A program made the position numbers and the translations under genes. A stretch of 64,000 nucleotides of DNA from Humulus lupulus (Eukaryota > Streptophyta > Magnoliopsida > Rosales > Cannabaceae). Under the pieces are notes generated by a model, which saw only the letters and a program-made list of their open reading frames with translations, had not been told where the DNA came from and did not search any database. Of the stretch, positions 31,787-43,057 are shown piece after piece (the stretch's first letter is position 1; the number at the start of each line of letters is the position of its first letter). The DNA is taken from NCBI RefSeq assembly GCF_963169125.1, contig NC_084797.1:94335868-94399867 (forward strand), given 5' to 3'.

Positions 31787-32812
31787 AGGCTTTCATAAAA
31801 TAGGAGGCTATGCCATATGGGCCTTTAAGGACTGAAAAGCCTGTTCGCAGTCGCTTGTCCATTCAAACTTCTTGTTGCCTCTAAGTAGATTGAAGAAAGG
31901 GACACATTTATCCGTCGACTTGGAAATGAATCTACTTAGGGCGGCAATTCTTCCAGTTAAACTTTGTACATCCTTGATTTTCTCTGGCGATTTCATGTCG
32001 ATCAGGGGTTTTATCTTGTCGGGGTTGGCCTCGATCCCTCTTGAATTAACGATGAACCCCAAAAATTTCCCTGATCCAACTCCGAAGGAACATTTGAGAG
32101 GATTTAGTTTCATCTGGTACTTGTTCAATACATCGAAACACTCTTGTAAATCCTTCACATGCCCTTCTGCTTTTTTCAAATTTACCAGCATGTCATCCAC
32201 ATACACCTCCATGTTTACTCCGATCAACTCCTTAAACATGTGGTTAACCAATCCCTGTTAAGTTGCACTTGCATTTTTCAGTCCGAAGGGCATCACTTTA
32301 TAACAGTATAATTCTGTATCGGTTTGAAAGCTGGTGTGATCCTCGTCAGGGGGATGCATACTAATCTGATTGTAACCTGAGTATGCATCCATGAAGGAGA
32401 GGATCTCATGTCCTGCAGTCGCATCGACCAGCTGGTCGATCCTTGGGAGTGGGAAGCAATCCTTCGGGCAGGCTTTATTGAGGTCTGTGAAATCCACACA
32501 GGTTTGCCATTTTTCGTTAGGCTTGGGAACCAGCACTGGATTAGAGACCCACGATGGATAAAACGCCACCCTGATGAACCCATTCTCCTTTAATCTTTAA
32601 ACTTCTTCTTTTAAGGCTCTTGACCGATCCTTATCGAGCAACCTTCTTTTCTGTTGCACAGGTGTCTTGTCTATGTTCAAGACATGGCTGATAACTGCAG
32701 GATCTATCCCAGCCATGTCTTTGTGCGACCAGGCAAAGACTTCCTGGTTCTTTCTCAAAAACTCCACCAGTGCATGCTTCGTGGTTGGTTCTAAGTTTTT
32801 CCCGACCTTCAC
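31787..32812 (-). pseudogene. TAT2 reverse transcriptase
   Basis: Blocks in order: ALVEFLRKNQEVFAWSHKDM, ISHVLNIDKTPVQQKRR, WVSNPVLVPKPNEKWQTCVD, FTDLNKACPKDCFPLPRID, LSFMDAYSGYNQISMHPPD, MPFGLKNASAT, and the catalytic YVDDMLVNL, all on the minus strand. The YVDD aspartates and the upstream FMDAYSG Asp are kept. Stops at about 32590 and 32255 interrupt. It lies between protease and RNase H. Confidence 0.9.
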
Positions 32813-32932
32813 AACTCTGGTCGGGTCTTTTTCGACAAGTTGGACCTCTTCCAGGTCCTCGACGGGTCCAACATTTTCCTCAAAATCCCCAAAGCGAGGA
32901 TCTAAATCTCTATCCTCACTTTGGGCAACACC

Positions 32933-33919
32933 CTATTTGGTGACTTCGTCACCGGATTGGTCTTGTGTATCAATAGCCATCTGCAACCTATCTGGGGGAG
33001 TGCTCTTTGACGTTCCCCTCTTTTCCTTCGTGATTGAGGCATTGTAGCACTCCTTGGCCTCCCTCTGATTTCCCACCACGCGTCCTACCCCTACGTCTGT
33101 CGGGAATTCCATGACTAAGTGCCATACTGAGGTGACGGCTCGAAGATCAACCAGTATAGGTCTTCTAATGACCGCATTGTACACCGAGGGACAATCGACT
33201 ACTATGAAAGTAGCAAGTAATGTCCTGGTAGCAGGCGCTGTACCTGTTGTCACTGGAAGTCTGATTGACCCCGCTGGGGCGAGTCCCTCACCAGAGAAGC
33301 CGTATATTGTTTGGTTGCAGGGCTCCAAGTCCTTAACAGAAAACTTCATGCGTTCCAACGAAGATTTATACAGGATGTTCACTGAACTTCCTGTGTCAAC
33401 TAGCACTCTTTTCACCATCATATTGCCCATTTGGATATCCACGACCAGCAGATCGGAATTTGGGAACCGGACATATGGGGCGTCGCTATCAGAGAAGGTT
33501 ATTTCGCCCTCTTCTGACTGAGCCTTGTTTGGCGCGCGGTCATCCACAGTCATCATCTCGATGTCCTGGTCGTGGCGCAGAGTCCGAGCATATCGTTCTC
33601 TGGTCTTTCTGTTGTTTCCCGCGAGTTGCGGGCCTCCACAGATGGTTAACAATGTGGCAGTTACGGGATCAGGCTGCAAAGGTGGCGAGCGTTGGCGTGT
33701 GGACGCTTGCTCGTTGCCACCTGGAGCTTCTTGTTGGGAATTTCCCGAGGCCCGCATATACGTTCTCAAGTGTCCTTGTCTAATAAGGAACTCCATCTCA
33801 TCCTTTAGCTGGTTGCATTCATTGGTATCATGTCCGTAGTCGTTATGAAAACCACAGAACTTGGTAGTGTCTCTTCTCGAAATATCCTTTCGAATGGGGG
33901 TAGGTTTTTCGTAAGGCAC
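32933..33919 (-). pseudogene. TAT2 gag C-terminus and aspartic protease
   Basis: One open frame of 328 residues. Start: a zinc-knuckle-like CGFHNDYGHDTNEC at residues about 22-35, the Gag C-terminus of Tat elements. Then a charged linker and the protease active site VLVDTGSSVNILY at about residue 170, followed by the IYGFSGEGL flap-like segment and the YNAVIRRP block (usually GRP). The 'DTG' catalytic triad is intact. Frame is open to 32933, where a stop before the reverse transcriptase part ends it. Confidence 0.85.
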
Positions 33920-34933
33920 ACTGGAACTCGTGGCCTGATAAACCTCTCCCTGAGACTCAATAAGGGCAGCGTAGTTAGTGAACTGAGGTTCATAACGATT
34001 ACCCTTGGCTCGTTTGTTGTCAGAGGTGGAAGGCTCATTATGCTACCATTTCCCCCCATTCTTTCCATTGTCATTGCCATTCCCGTTGCCTTTGTGGTTG
34101 CCGTTGGGCTTCGACCCATTGGCGCCTTTGGCGGGCTCAGCTGTCCCCTTGTCCTTGCCTGGGGGCTTCCCTTCATTGGCAATGGCATCCTCGAGCTTGA
34201 TATATCGATCAGCTCGATCCAAATATTCCTAGGTAGTTCTGACCCCATGTTTTCTGAGGCTATCCCATAGAGGCGTACGACGCTTAACCCCTACAGTTAT
34301 GGCCATCATCTTGCCTTCGTCTCCCACTATTTTTGCCCCAGCAGCTGCTCGCATAAAACACTAGACGTAGTCCTTCAGTGGTTCTCCGTCTTGCTGGCGT
34401 ATTTCGACCAGCTGATTTGCCTCAGTCGGGTGCACATGACCTGCATAGAACTGTCCGTAGAATTCCTTCACGAACATCTCCCACAAAACTATACTTGTAG
34501 GAGGGAATTTGAAAAACCACTCCTGTGCGGCATCAGAAAGTGTCGCAGGGAAGATCCTACACCGAGCGTCTTTGGACACTTTCTGAATGTCCATTTGTAT
34601 CTCAAACTTGTTGATGTGAGATACCGGGTCACCATACTCGTCTAAGTTCGGAAGTTTAGGCATCTTAAACATGCTAGGAGTTTCTTCCATAGTTATCCTC
34701 TGGATGAAATGAGTGCCCTTTCTCCTATCGTGATCGATATAAGATGTTCTTCCCCCAACCAGCTGCTGCACTGCCTGGTTGAGGGCATATATCTGGGCCT
34801 GCACGGCACCAGGAATAGTCGGGGCCTCTAGTGCCGGGGGGGACGTACTCGTCGTGCCACTCCCAGCGATCGTTGAGTACGTCTCTTAAACACTCTGCAA
34901 CATTGATCCAGCATTACTGTCAGTATTTTTCAT
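33920..34933 (-). pseudogene. gag: TAT2 gag
   Basis: Starts at the ATG at 34933 (MKNTDSNAGSMLQSV); a TAA follows at residue 16, then the frame continues to PALEAPTIPGAVQAQIYALN. Core: KMPKLPNLDEYGDPVSHINK, LSDAAQEWFFKFPPTS, FVKEFYGQFYAGH, the retrotransposon gag capsid fold. Stops near 34360 and 34230. A Gly/Asn/Lys-rich tail follows (about 34050-34200). The early stop and later stops disable it. The leader before it is only about 50 bases, because the element's 5' end is gone. Confidence 0.85.
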
Positions 34934-35212
34934 ATTAGGGGGGAAATTGTTCTAGCGAAACATCTCATATATTGGAACTTCGTGTTATTATGTTTTTTTT
35001 TTTTTTTTTTATTCTTATTCATTTGATTAGTTCTCTTTGCCTAGTTTAGTTACCATCAATTTTATTTTCGTACTTTTGAATCATTTTGATAGTGTTTATT
35101 TTCACATTTTGAAGTATAAAAATAGTCCTTATGGAGACGATATCTGGTACTTTCTACTATATTACTTGTTGTTGATAGTGTACACTTGCACTTAGCTTTG
35201 TTTTATGCGACA

Positions 35213-35217
35213 GGTAT
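35213..35217. other. Target site duplication GGTAT (right)
   Basis: Pairs with 24820-24824. Confidence 0.9.
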
Positions 35218-36153
35218 CTCAGTTCATACTCTTTCAACTGGCGTGAGGCATAAGCAATCACCTTCACTGATTGCATCAGAACACAACCCGAACCCTAATG
35301 TGAGGCATCACAGTATATCACAAACATTCACCTGATCCATTGGGAGACTCAGAACTGGAGCTGTAATCAACCTCTGCTTTATTTCCTAGAAGTTGTTCTC
35401 ACACTTGTCTAACCACACAAATTTTTTGTTCTGGCGTATCAGTTCTGCTAATGAAGTGGCAATCTTTGAGAACCCTTCCACGAAATGCCTGTAATAACCT
35501 GCCAATCCAAGGAAACTTCTAACCTCTAAAGCAATCTTTGGCCTTGGGCAATCCCTGACCGCCTCAATCTTGGTTGGGTCTGCCATAATCCCCTAATTAC
35601 TGACAATATGCCCAAGGAAAGTTACCTGAGATAACCAGAAATCACATTTTCTTAATTTTGCAAACAACTTGTGTTCCCTCAGTCTCTGTAGAACCAACCT
35701 CAGATGTTGTTCATGTTCTGACTCTGACTGAGAATAAACAGAAATATCTTCAATGAAGACAATCACAAACTGGTCCAAATAATCCTTGAACACTCTGTTA
35801 ATCAAATCCATAAAAGTAGCTGGGGCATTAATCAACCCAAAGGACATGACCAAAAACTCATAATTCCCATATCTAGGGCGAAAGGCAGTCTTTGGTATAT
35901 CCCCCTCCTTGACCCTCAGCTGATAATAACCAGATCGAAAGTCTATCTTTAAGAATACCCTTTTACCTTGCAACTAATCAAACAGATCATCTATCCTTGG
36001 CAAAGGAGACTTGTTTTTTATTGTTAATTTATTTAGTTCTCTGAAATCAATACACATCCTCAGAGAACCATCTTTCTTCTTCACAAACAAAACTGGTGCA
36101 CCTCACAATGAGAAACTAGGTATGATAAAACCTAAATCTAACAACTCCTGCAA
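35218..36153 (-). pseudogene. TEK1 reverse transcriptase and upstream part of RNase H
   Basis: Reverse transcriptase: [40 protein letters not shown], and [10 protein letters not shown] in the catalytic box, where the first Asp of the usual DD is Glu. Next come [17 protein letters not shown] and [18 protein letters not shown] (thumb). The start of RNase H (RLITAPVLSL, a frameshifted YCDAS, ASRQLKEYE) runs up to the insertion at 35213. The Asp-to-Glu change, stops at 35590 and 35385, and a frameshift make it inactive. Confidence 0.85.
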
Positions 36154-36900
36154 CTATACCTTCAATTCTTTTAATTCTGTTGGGGCCATTCTGTAAGGTG
36201 CTCTAGACATTTGCACCATCCATGGTGCTAGTTCAATTACAAATTCAATCTCTCTATGTGGTGGCAACCCTAGTAAATTTTCCGGAAACACATCTAGAAA
36301 CTCACAGACTAGTCTAGTCTCCTCTGGTCCTACTGGAATGACATGTGTGGTATCAACCACACTAGCTAAGAATCCTATGCAACCTCTTTGCAATAGATCT
36401 CTAGCCCTCAGAACAGATATCATAGGTATACGGGGTCCATGAACATTGCCAACAAACCCAAAAGGATCCTCACCTTCAAGCTCAAAGGTTACCATTTTCC
36501 TTCTGCAATCTATGGTTTCCCCATACTTCACTAACCAATCCATACCCAAAATCATGTCAAAGTCGGTCATAACCGACTCTATCAAATCATTTGACCCATC
36601 TCCTAGATACTACTAGCTCCAAGTGGGTAATAAGGTTCCGAACCCCACATAATAATAATCACATGATCTACTTAGTCTATCAATGATTCTACTAGCAACA
36701 AAAGAATGTGTAGCACCAGTATCAATCAAAACAGTATAAGGGATTCTAGCACTAAAAAGTTGACCTATAACTTTTGAGGGACAAGCCTCAGCTTCTGCTT
36801 GAGTCAATGCGAACACTCGAGCTAGGGCCGAGCTGTCTGCCTTTCTTGGTTCTTCCTTTCTTGCTTTCAGGAAATATTTCTTCAAATGTCCCACCACTCC
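36154..36900 (-). pseudogene. TEK1 aspartic protease region
   Basis: Reads IPYTVLIDTGATHSFVASRI (36613-36897), with the catalytic DTG, then DFDMILGMDWLVKYGETIDC (36585-36154), the second conserved protease block of Tekay elements, and the linker to reverse transcriptase (CEFLDVFPENLLGLPPHREI, PYRMAPTELKELK). A stop between the two blocks (about 36605) and others interrupt it. Confidence 0.85.
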
Positions 36901-37957
36901 GCATAAAAAGAAGGCTCTTGCCCAAAACTCCCCTAGATGGCGCTTCTTGCACCTAGGGCACTAAGGAAAAGTACTTCAGGCCGCACTGCCACCCTGGCAG
37001 CCCATTCTATTACCACGTGGTCGCCTGTCAGGGTCTGGAGCTGGGCAGGCATCAGGAGCCATCCTCTTCTGATCATTGGGGCCTCCAACCCTACCTATAC
37101 CCATAAATGGAGGTCCCACCCTCCTAATATCTCTCTTGGCAACATTGTCCCGCCAGATCTTGTTCTCTGCGCACTCAGTTGTGAGCGCCTTCTCCACCAC
37201 CTGTGCATAAGTAGTCACTCCAGACACAGTGGTAATACGAACATCACAGCCTATTCTAGACTGTAGCCCTTGGAGAAACCTCTCCCTTCTGGTCCCATCA
37301 ATGGACACCAATTCCATTGCAAACTTTGGTAGCCTATCAAACTGTGAAGCATACTCAGTCTCTTACAGACTTCCCTTAAACAGCTTGCTGAACTCTTCAG
37401 ATTTTGCAGCCCTAATGGCATCATTACAGTACTTTTCATTTAACAGAGTCTAAAACTCTTCCCAACTCAGGGCATTGACATTTCTAGTCTGGGATATCAC
37501 TTCCCACAAAATTCGGGCATCCCCTTGAAACATATATGTGGCACAAGCCACCCTCTCATTAGCAGACACCCTCATAAAGTCAAGGATGGTGGTAACCATT
37601 CTTATCCATTGCTTAGCCTTAGCTGGATCAACACTACCCTAAAAACTGGAGGGTGTTGTTTCCTGAACCTTTCATAAAGAGGTTCCCATTTACTTCCATC
37701 CTCTTGTGGCTTCTCAAATGTTGGCACCGTTATAGTTGGTGCCTTTTGTAAATGTTCCCTGCAGGAAATTGTGGTTGTCTCAGGATGTGGATTTCTTCTT
37801 CCTGCTTTGTTACTCTGGCTTGTAAGTCAACAAGCAACTGTTGCCAGTTATTAGGAGCTGGCTGAGGGTTCTGACCTTGGTCATTATCCTGACCTTGTCT
37901 GTCATTCTAGCCCTGATCTTCCTTGCCAGCTGATGAGTCTACCTGTCTTGGAAGCAT
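36901..37957 (-). pseudogene. gag: TEK1 gag
   Basis: Start ATG at 37957 (MLPRQVDSSAGKEDQG); then NWQQLLVDLQARVTKQEEE, the coiled region seen in TEK3 too. Core: FERFRKQHPP-type segment in broken frames, and 36976-37317 (RERFLQGLQSRIGCDVRITT, TTECAENKIWRDNVAKRDIR). The zinc knuckle near 36900 reads FLCGVVGHLKKYF: its first and last Cys are lost. At least five stops or shifts. Confidence 0.8.
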
Positions 37958-38383
37958 ACTTTCAACCTATACCTTACTACAATAATCAATACGGATAGTT
38001 AGGTAGTGATAACTAAACCTCTTGCTGCCTCAAGGTCCAAGATCACACAGATACTCATCCATGTTTCACAATCATACTAACAAAAATGTTGATTTATAAA
38101 CATAGTTGTTAACATTTAACATTTAGCATTTAACAGTTAACAATTAACGATGCTAATAAGCATGTTCTAGCAATATCAGTGCTAATAAGCTTGTTCTGGC
38201 CAATCATGCAGTAGTCAAGGGCCAGAACTATTAGTGTATCTCGTGCATGCAGGTAAAGCATTTATATTTAATTTAAGCAGTTAAACACATAACCACATAA
38301 ATAGTTACCGAACCATCAGTCGAGCTTGTCTTCAGTGGCGAGTGTACATGCCCAGCTAGTCTACAGGAACCCTAAACCTTGGC

Positions 38384-38396
38384 ACACTCTGATACG
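38384..38396 (-). other. TEK1 primer binding site
   Basis: Minus strand CGTATCAGAGTG three to four bases after the LTR end; differs by two bases from the initiator-Met tRNA complement TGGTATCAGAGC present in TEK3. Confidence 0.75.
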
Positions 38397-38826
38397 AAGT
38401 TGTAACGCCCTGGTTAGCCGGGACCATCACACTATGACTTTAAATAGTGCTTAATTTGCTAAACGAGTCATTAGGTCATAAACGTGCATCTAAGTGTTAT
38501 TAATGAGCCAAGGTGAAAATCTCAGTCAAAAGGAATGGCTATATTTTATTTAACACATTAAACTGTACATGGGATCCCATAAAAGTGTTTATAAAGGAGT
38601 TTACAATCCAAAATGGTCATTACAGTTCAAAAGTTACAATTCGCCTACCTAAGCGACAAAAATAGGGTTAAATCCTAGTTCCCCTGAGAATCACCTTGGC
38701 CGTGGTGGTCAACAGGCCAGATATGTACACGTCGCCACCTAAGCCCTCCACTCAAGGCTGGGTAAGCTTTTCTTTTGGGGTCCTGCGCCATGAATAGATG
38801 ACTAATGAGGCATCTTGGGGTCTTGC

Positions 38827-40318
38827 TATTGTTTTTAATGGATCAAATCAGAGATTATACGAAGCGTCACAACAATCAAAATTGTTAAATTAACCCCACA
38901 AGATTTCTAGATCTACTTCTACACATACATATATATATTGAATCAAAGAGATGAATAGAAAATTACCTCAAGTCCTTCCTTGCTGCTATATTTTTGTACG
39001 GTAAAAATCCTTGAGATCTCACACAAGGATCATCCAAAATGTTCTCAGCACACAAAGAACGAGTGTAGGCTCGCTATACAAAACAATAGGCAAAATCTAT
39101 TTATCAGATGTTCTCAACACATGAGATCTTATAAAGTTTGGACCTAATTTTGTGAAGAACAGTGACCTATGCTTTTATCACTGTTCTATTTCTCTTAGGG
39201 AGATTTCAGGATATATTTTCTATCACAGAAAAGTATCATTCTGAAAAACTGATCTCCTATATTTAATATATCCAATATATTAAAAATAAAATAATAGTTA
39301 TTTTAAACAATTTGAAAAATAACTAATCAGTTATCAGATTTTGTTTAAATAATAATATTTTAACCATATTACAATATCTCATTATTTATTTAATATTTAA
39401 AGAATTAAAATTGTAGAATAAAGAAACTTCAAGAATCTTCTTGTGTGTGTAGCAGAGTGACTATGCACTGTGCTACACGTGTACCACATGCCAAGGAAGG
39501 CATGTGATTTTTCTCAAATTTTCTTATTATTTAAATACCATAATCCCAAAAATAAATTAATTCAAAAATAATTATATTTTTGTTAAATCAAATAGATAAT
39601 TAATTCTCAATTAATTAATTACACATAATTATACAATAATTATTTTTGGTGCATAGAAAAATATTTTACTTATCAAATAAATCATTTTTCCCATTTTTGT
39701 CTTTATCTTTGTTAGTGTTTGTTTGAACCATTTCGGGGACCATGGATCTATAACATTAAGCTCCAATAAATTGAAACTAAATAATTAAACTCTTTAATTA
39801 TAATAGTTAATTTATTAATTATGATATTTCTTCACTATAAATTCAAAATTGAACTATTTATGGTATAGACATACTTTTACAAAAAATCTTATTCTAAGTC
39901 GTCCATTGATATAACCAGCTTATAATAGTTCAACCCTCTAATTAATTAGGTCATAAATTAGAATGGAATAATTACCATTTTACCTTTCTAATTTACTTCT
40001 TATTCCTTAAGTACCATTAATTCCCTAGTGAATAATTAATTTATAATATAGATTTGAGCTCAAAATCATTTAGTTCCAGAATTAACCCTTCAGGGAACTA
40101 ATATACGATTCGTTAGGAAAGATTAGATTCCGTATTGTTGATACATGTTCCCAGCCATCCATGATATTAAATCTCCAAAACAAAATTCATTAGCCTCATT
40201 CTTTGAAGAGACCTTAACGAATGAATCAAAAGATTTAATAAACATGAACAAAAGTTCATGAACATTCAAGATTTAGGTTGATCTATAAATGATCATCAGT
40301 TATGATATTAATTACAAG
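38827..40318 (-). repeat. COP5 3' LTR, missing its first part
   Basis: Aligns with 43058-44540 with high similarity. Similarity ends at about 40318, where gag sequence begins. The terminal bases at 38827 read TATTG in place of TGTTG in the 5' LTR, one change in the inverted end. Confidence 0.9.
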
Positions 40319-40329
40319 AACAAGCATGG

Positions 40330-41208
40330 TTAGTTGAACACAAGTAAATCTAATTTACCTTTCTTTTTCTCTTTCATCTCGGCGAGATACTTTGGATAGT
40401 TTCTCTTCCAATGACCATCGACATTACAATGGAAACACTTTCCTTTGGGTGACTTTTGTTTGGGGTCATTGTTCTTTTTGTTCTCGGGTGCCTTGGATGA
40501 CTTCTTTGCCTTTTTTGGATTGTCCTTTTTAGGTTTGCAATCACTGTTATTGCTTTTCCTTTTCTTCTTAGAAGAAGATGGTTTTGCTTTAGCCTGACAT
40601 GAGATCATCTTGTTCAAAGACTCAAAAGTTTGTAATTAATTCAGCAATTGTGTCATGTTAAATTCTAACTTGTTCATGACATAATTTGTTGTGAATGTAG
40701 AAAAAGTAGGAGTTAAATACTCAATTATAATGTTTACTTGTGTCTTTTCATCTATGACTTCTCCATGCATCTCAGCTTCATGGAGTACACTGATCTTGTT
40801 CAAGACATGCTCACGCACAGATTGACCTTTCTTCATCTTCGCATTCATGTAGGTTCTAGTAGCCTCATGACGACTATGATCAGATGGGCGCCCAAACATT
40901 TCCTTAAGAGATTCTAGTATCTCAAAAGCAGTTTCCATGGATTCATGCTTTGTTCGTAAGACATCACTCATGCTTATAAGCATATAGCACTTAGCTTTGT
41001 TATTGGATTGAATCCATGCATCAAATTTTTCCCGAACATGTTTAGGGGCATTGGAGCCAGGTTCATCAGGACATTCCTCATTTAGGAAAAACTTGTGGTT
41101 TTCGCTAACCAACAACAAATTCATATTTGATTTCCATTTTATGAAGTTATCACCAGTTAATTTTTCTTGTGCGATTAAAGTAGTGATTGGATTACCAGAG
41201 ATAGACAT
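40330..41208 (-). pseudogene. gag: COP5 copia gag
   Basis: Starts MSISGNPITTLIAQEKLTGD at 41208. Core: NFIKWKSNMNLLLVSENHKF, ESMETAFEILESLKEMFGRP, TYMNAKMKKGQSVREHVLNK, FTTNYVMNKLEFNMTQLLN. One stop near 40634 (TAA for a Glu codon) separates it from the basic tail and the knuckle CFHCNVDGHWKRNY, in which the last Cys is Tyr. The frame ends DLLVFN at 40330, just before the deletion. Almost complete otherwise, so its decay is recent. Gag of this type packages RNA; with no pol, COP5 depends on other elements, if it ever moved in this state. Confidence 0.9.
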
Positions 41209-43042
41209 ATTCTGAATAAAAAAAAATACAAATATTATTATTATATTTAGAAAATAAATATCAAAGTTTTAGAAATTAAACGTGATGCATGAGCCCAATT
41301 AAAATACATAAAATAAAGTTTAATTTCCACGATAAAACTTTCTAACAATTAAAGTGCCGCCTTAGGGTCGGTCAAATTAATGTTAGAGAATTTAAAAGAG
41401 GTTCTTATCTTTATTGTTTAAAACTTAAAATAACTCATTATTTTCTCTTTTAAACATTAAAGTGCCGCTTAGTTTGGTCAAGTTATGATTATCCACTGCA
41501 AAAGCTTTATCATAACTTTGTGAGTGTAACCCATTATTTCGGAGTTCATGACTTAACTTAGGACATGCCACCTTAGGATCGGTCAAACGTAAAATACATC
41601 ATTAGTTCCTATCTTTGTAAGAAATATAACCTTGTTATTGACATGTCTAGACACCTTCCTTGGGGGACGAAAACAAAGCCGTCGCGAGGTGCTTTTCATA
41701 TCTCACGGTGTTACATTAATAATGGAGACCACTGGTTATGTTGAGTTATCAACCCTCTCCCACTCATTATTTTGAAATAAGTATTTTTAACCTAATTAAT
41801 TTCAAATTAATTATAGATTCTTTAAACTTTATGAACATAATTAAAATTGGTAAGAAAGCAAGTTTCTAGGTCCATATCCAATTTTAAATTACCAATTATG
41901 TTCATCTAAACTTTACTAAAAACAATTTTAAAATAAAGTTTGTTTAAAGAAATTAAGTCATAAAGACTTAAAACCGGTGTGATATTTTACCAAGTTTTCA
42001 AAGAATAAAACTAAGTAATTTATATGCAATTGGTTTCGCAAAACAAATCGTATAAACATATAGGACAATCCTAATAATCATGTTTCTACCAACGAGATGC
42101 ATGATAATGACTGTGTGAGTTTTTTATGTATGGCACAAAATGCATGAACAATTGTCAATCACATGAAAATAATTATTTAAATAAATAAATATATAAACAA
42201 TAAATGTTGAACCGGGTGCTTTTGGGTATTTCTAATTTTATAGCCTTTTTATAAAATTAAAATAAAATAAAATAAAACCACCTTGATCTCCATCGGGCTT
42301 CTTTACTTTACTTGTGGTAGGATATGTGTCGTTGGTCCAGAATAATAATAAGAAAACAAGTTTCTAGTTATCCTAATTAATTAAAACAAAACTTTTAAAA
42401 AATCATTATTTTATTTTCCTTTTTAATTAAAACAACTTTTAATTAAAAACTTAATTAAATCTATTATTTAGAAAAATAAATTTTTAAATAATATATTCAA
42501 AAAAGTTTGTTAGGATAACAAAATTATTTCATTATTTAAATATAAAATTTCTAATCAATAGGATATTTAACATTTTAAAAATTAAAAAAATAACAGATTA
42601 ATTTCAGAAAAATCAAAAAAATTATGGACCAGTAAGATGGGGACACGTGGCATCAAAAAATGCTGTCGGGGCCCATTTGTACGGATTCGTACGAACCCGT
42701 CCGTACAGTCTATACAATGTCCCTGGCAGCGGCTCGGAGGGTGGCCTCGGAGGAACGGTGGCTGAGTTCTGAATCCCGGGCTCCGTTTTGACTTTGTGTG
42801 ATCGCAATTACAATTTTCTGGTATCAAAAACCAAATAAACTTACATAAATCATTTTCCCCTTGATGGCTTACACAATGATCTAATCATAAACAAATTCTA
42901 ACCCAAAAACACCATACAATTAACTATTCAAGATTCTCATGCATTCAATCATATTAAGCCATCCATTCATTCATAAAAAATAAATAAATGCAAAAAACTA
43001 ACCCCACAAAGATTCAATATATATATATGTGTGTGTGAAGAT
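41209..43042 (-). other. COP5 leader (1.8 kb, non-coding)
   Basis: AT-rich, no gene. It holds the sequence class also seen at window start (CTTAGGGTCGGTCAA and 'GTCGCGAGG' blocks) before COP1 gag. A GC-rich stretch at 42660-42790 carries nested palindromes (see findings). Confidence 0.7.
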
Positions 43043-43055
43043 GGCTCTGGTACCA
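43043..43055 (-). other. COP5 primer binding site
   Basis: Minus strand TGGTACCAGAGCC, two bases after the LTR end; matches the initiator-Met tRNA complement except C for T at one position. Confidence 0.85.
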
Positions 43056-43057
43056 TT

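Larger units (their letters stand above)
24862..34984 (-). mobile_element. TAT2, Tat-type Ty3/gypsy element lacking its 5' LTR
   Basis: Minus strand order: short leader, gag, protease, reverse transcriptase, RNase H, second RNase H-like domain, integrase, spacer with hairpins, an opposite-strand gene, polypurine tract, 3' LTR. Dual RNase H plus an opposite-strand gene after integrase is typical of the plant Tat clade. The 5' LTR and primer site are missing: sequence goes from 50 bases before the gag start to a 20-base T run in the solo LTR. Every coding frame has at least one break. Confidence 0.85.
24825..35212. repeat. Solo LTR, split by TAT2
   Basis: The two pieces are 24825-24861 (TGATAACTCTAGGAATTAG...) and about 34985-35212 (ending GTGTACACTTGCAC...GCGACA). 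Together they begin TG and end CA and are flanked by GGTAT on both sides. No internal element sequence of its own remains, so it is a solo LTR, about 265 bases after removing TAT2. A related end is at 15240-15560. Strand is assigned from the TG...CA end motifs only, thus left open. Confidence 0.75.

Noticed and set aside
33111..34270. Long plus-strand open frames opposite TAT2 gag and protease (for example 33111-33521 and 33830-34270)
   Set aside because: They are shadows of the minus-strand gag-protease frame, which has clear motifs (DTGSS, CGFHNDYGHDTNEC). The plus-strand frames show none.
42582..42827. 81-residue minus-strand frame in the COP5 leader
   Set aside because: GC-rich patch with palindromes, overlapping frames and no domain; best explained as leader structure.
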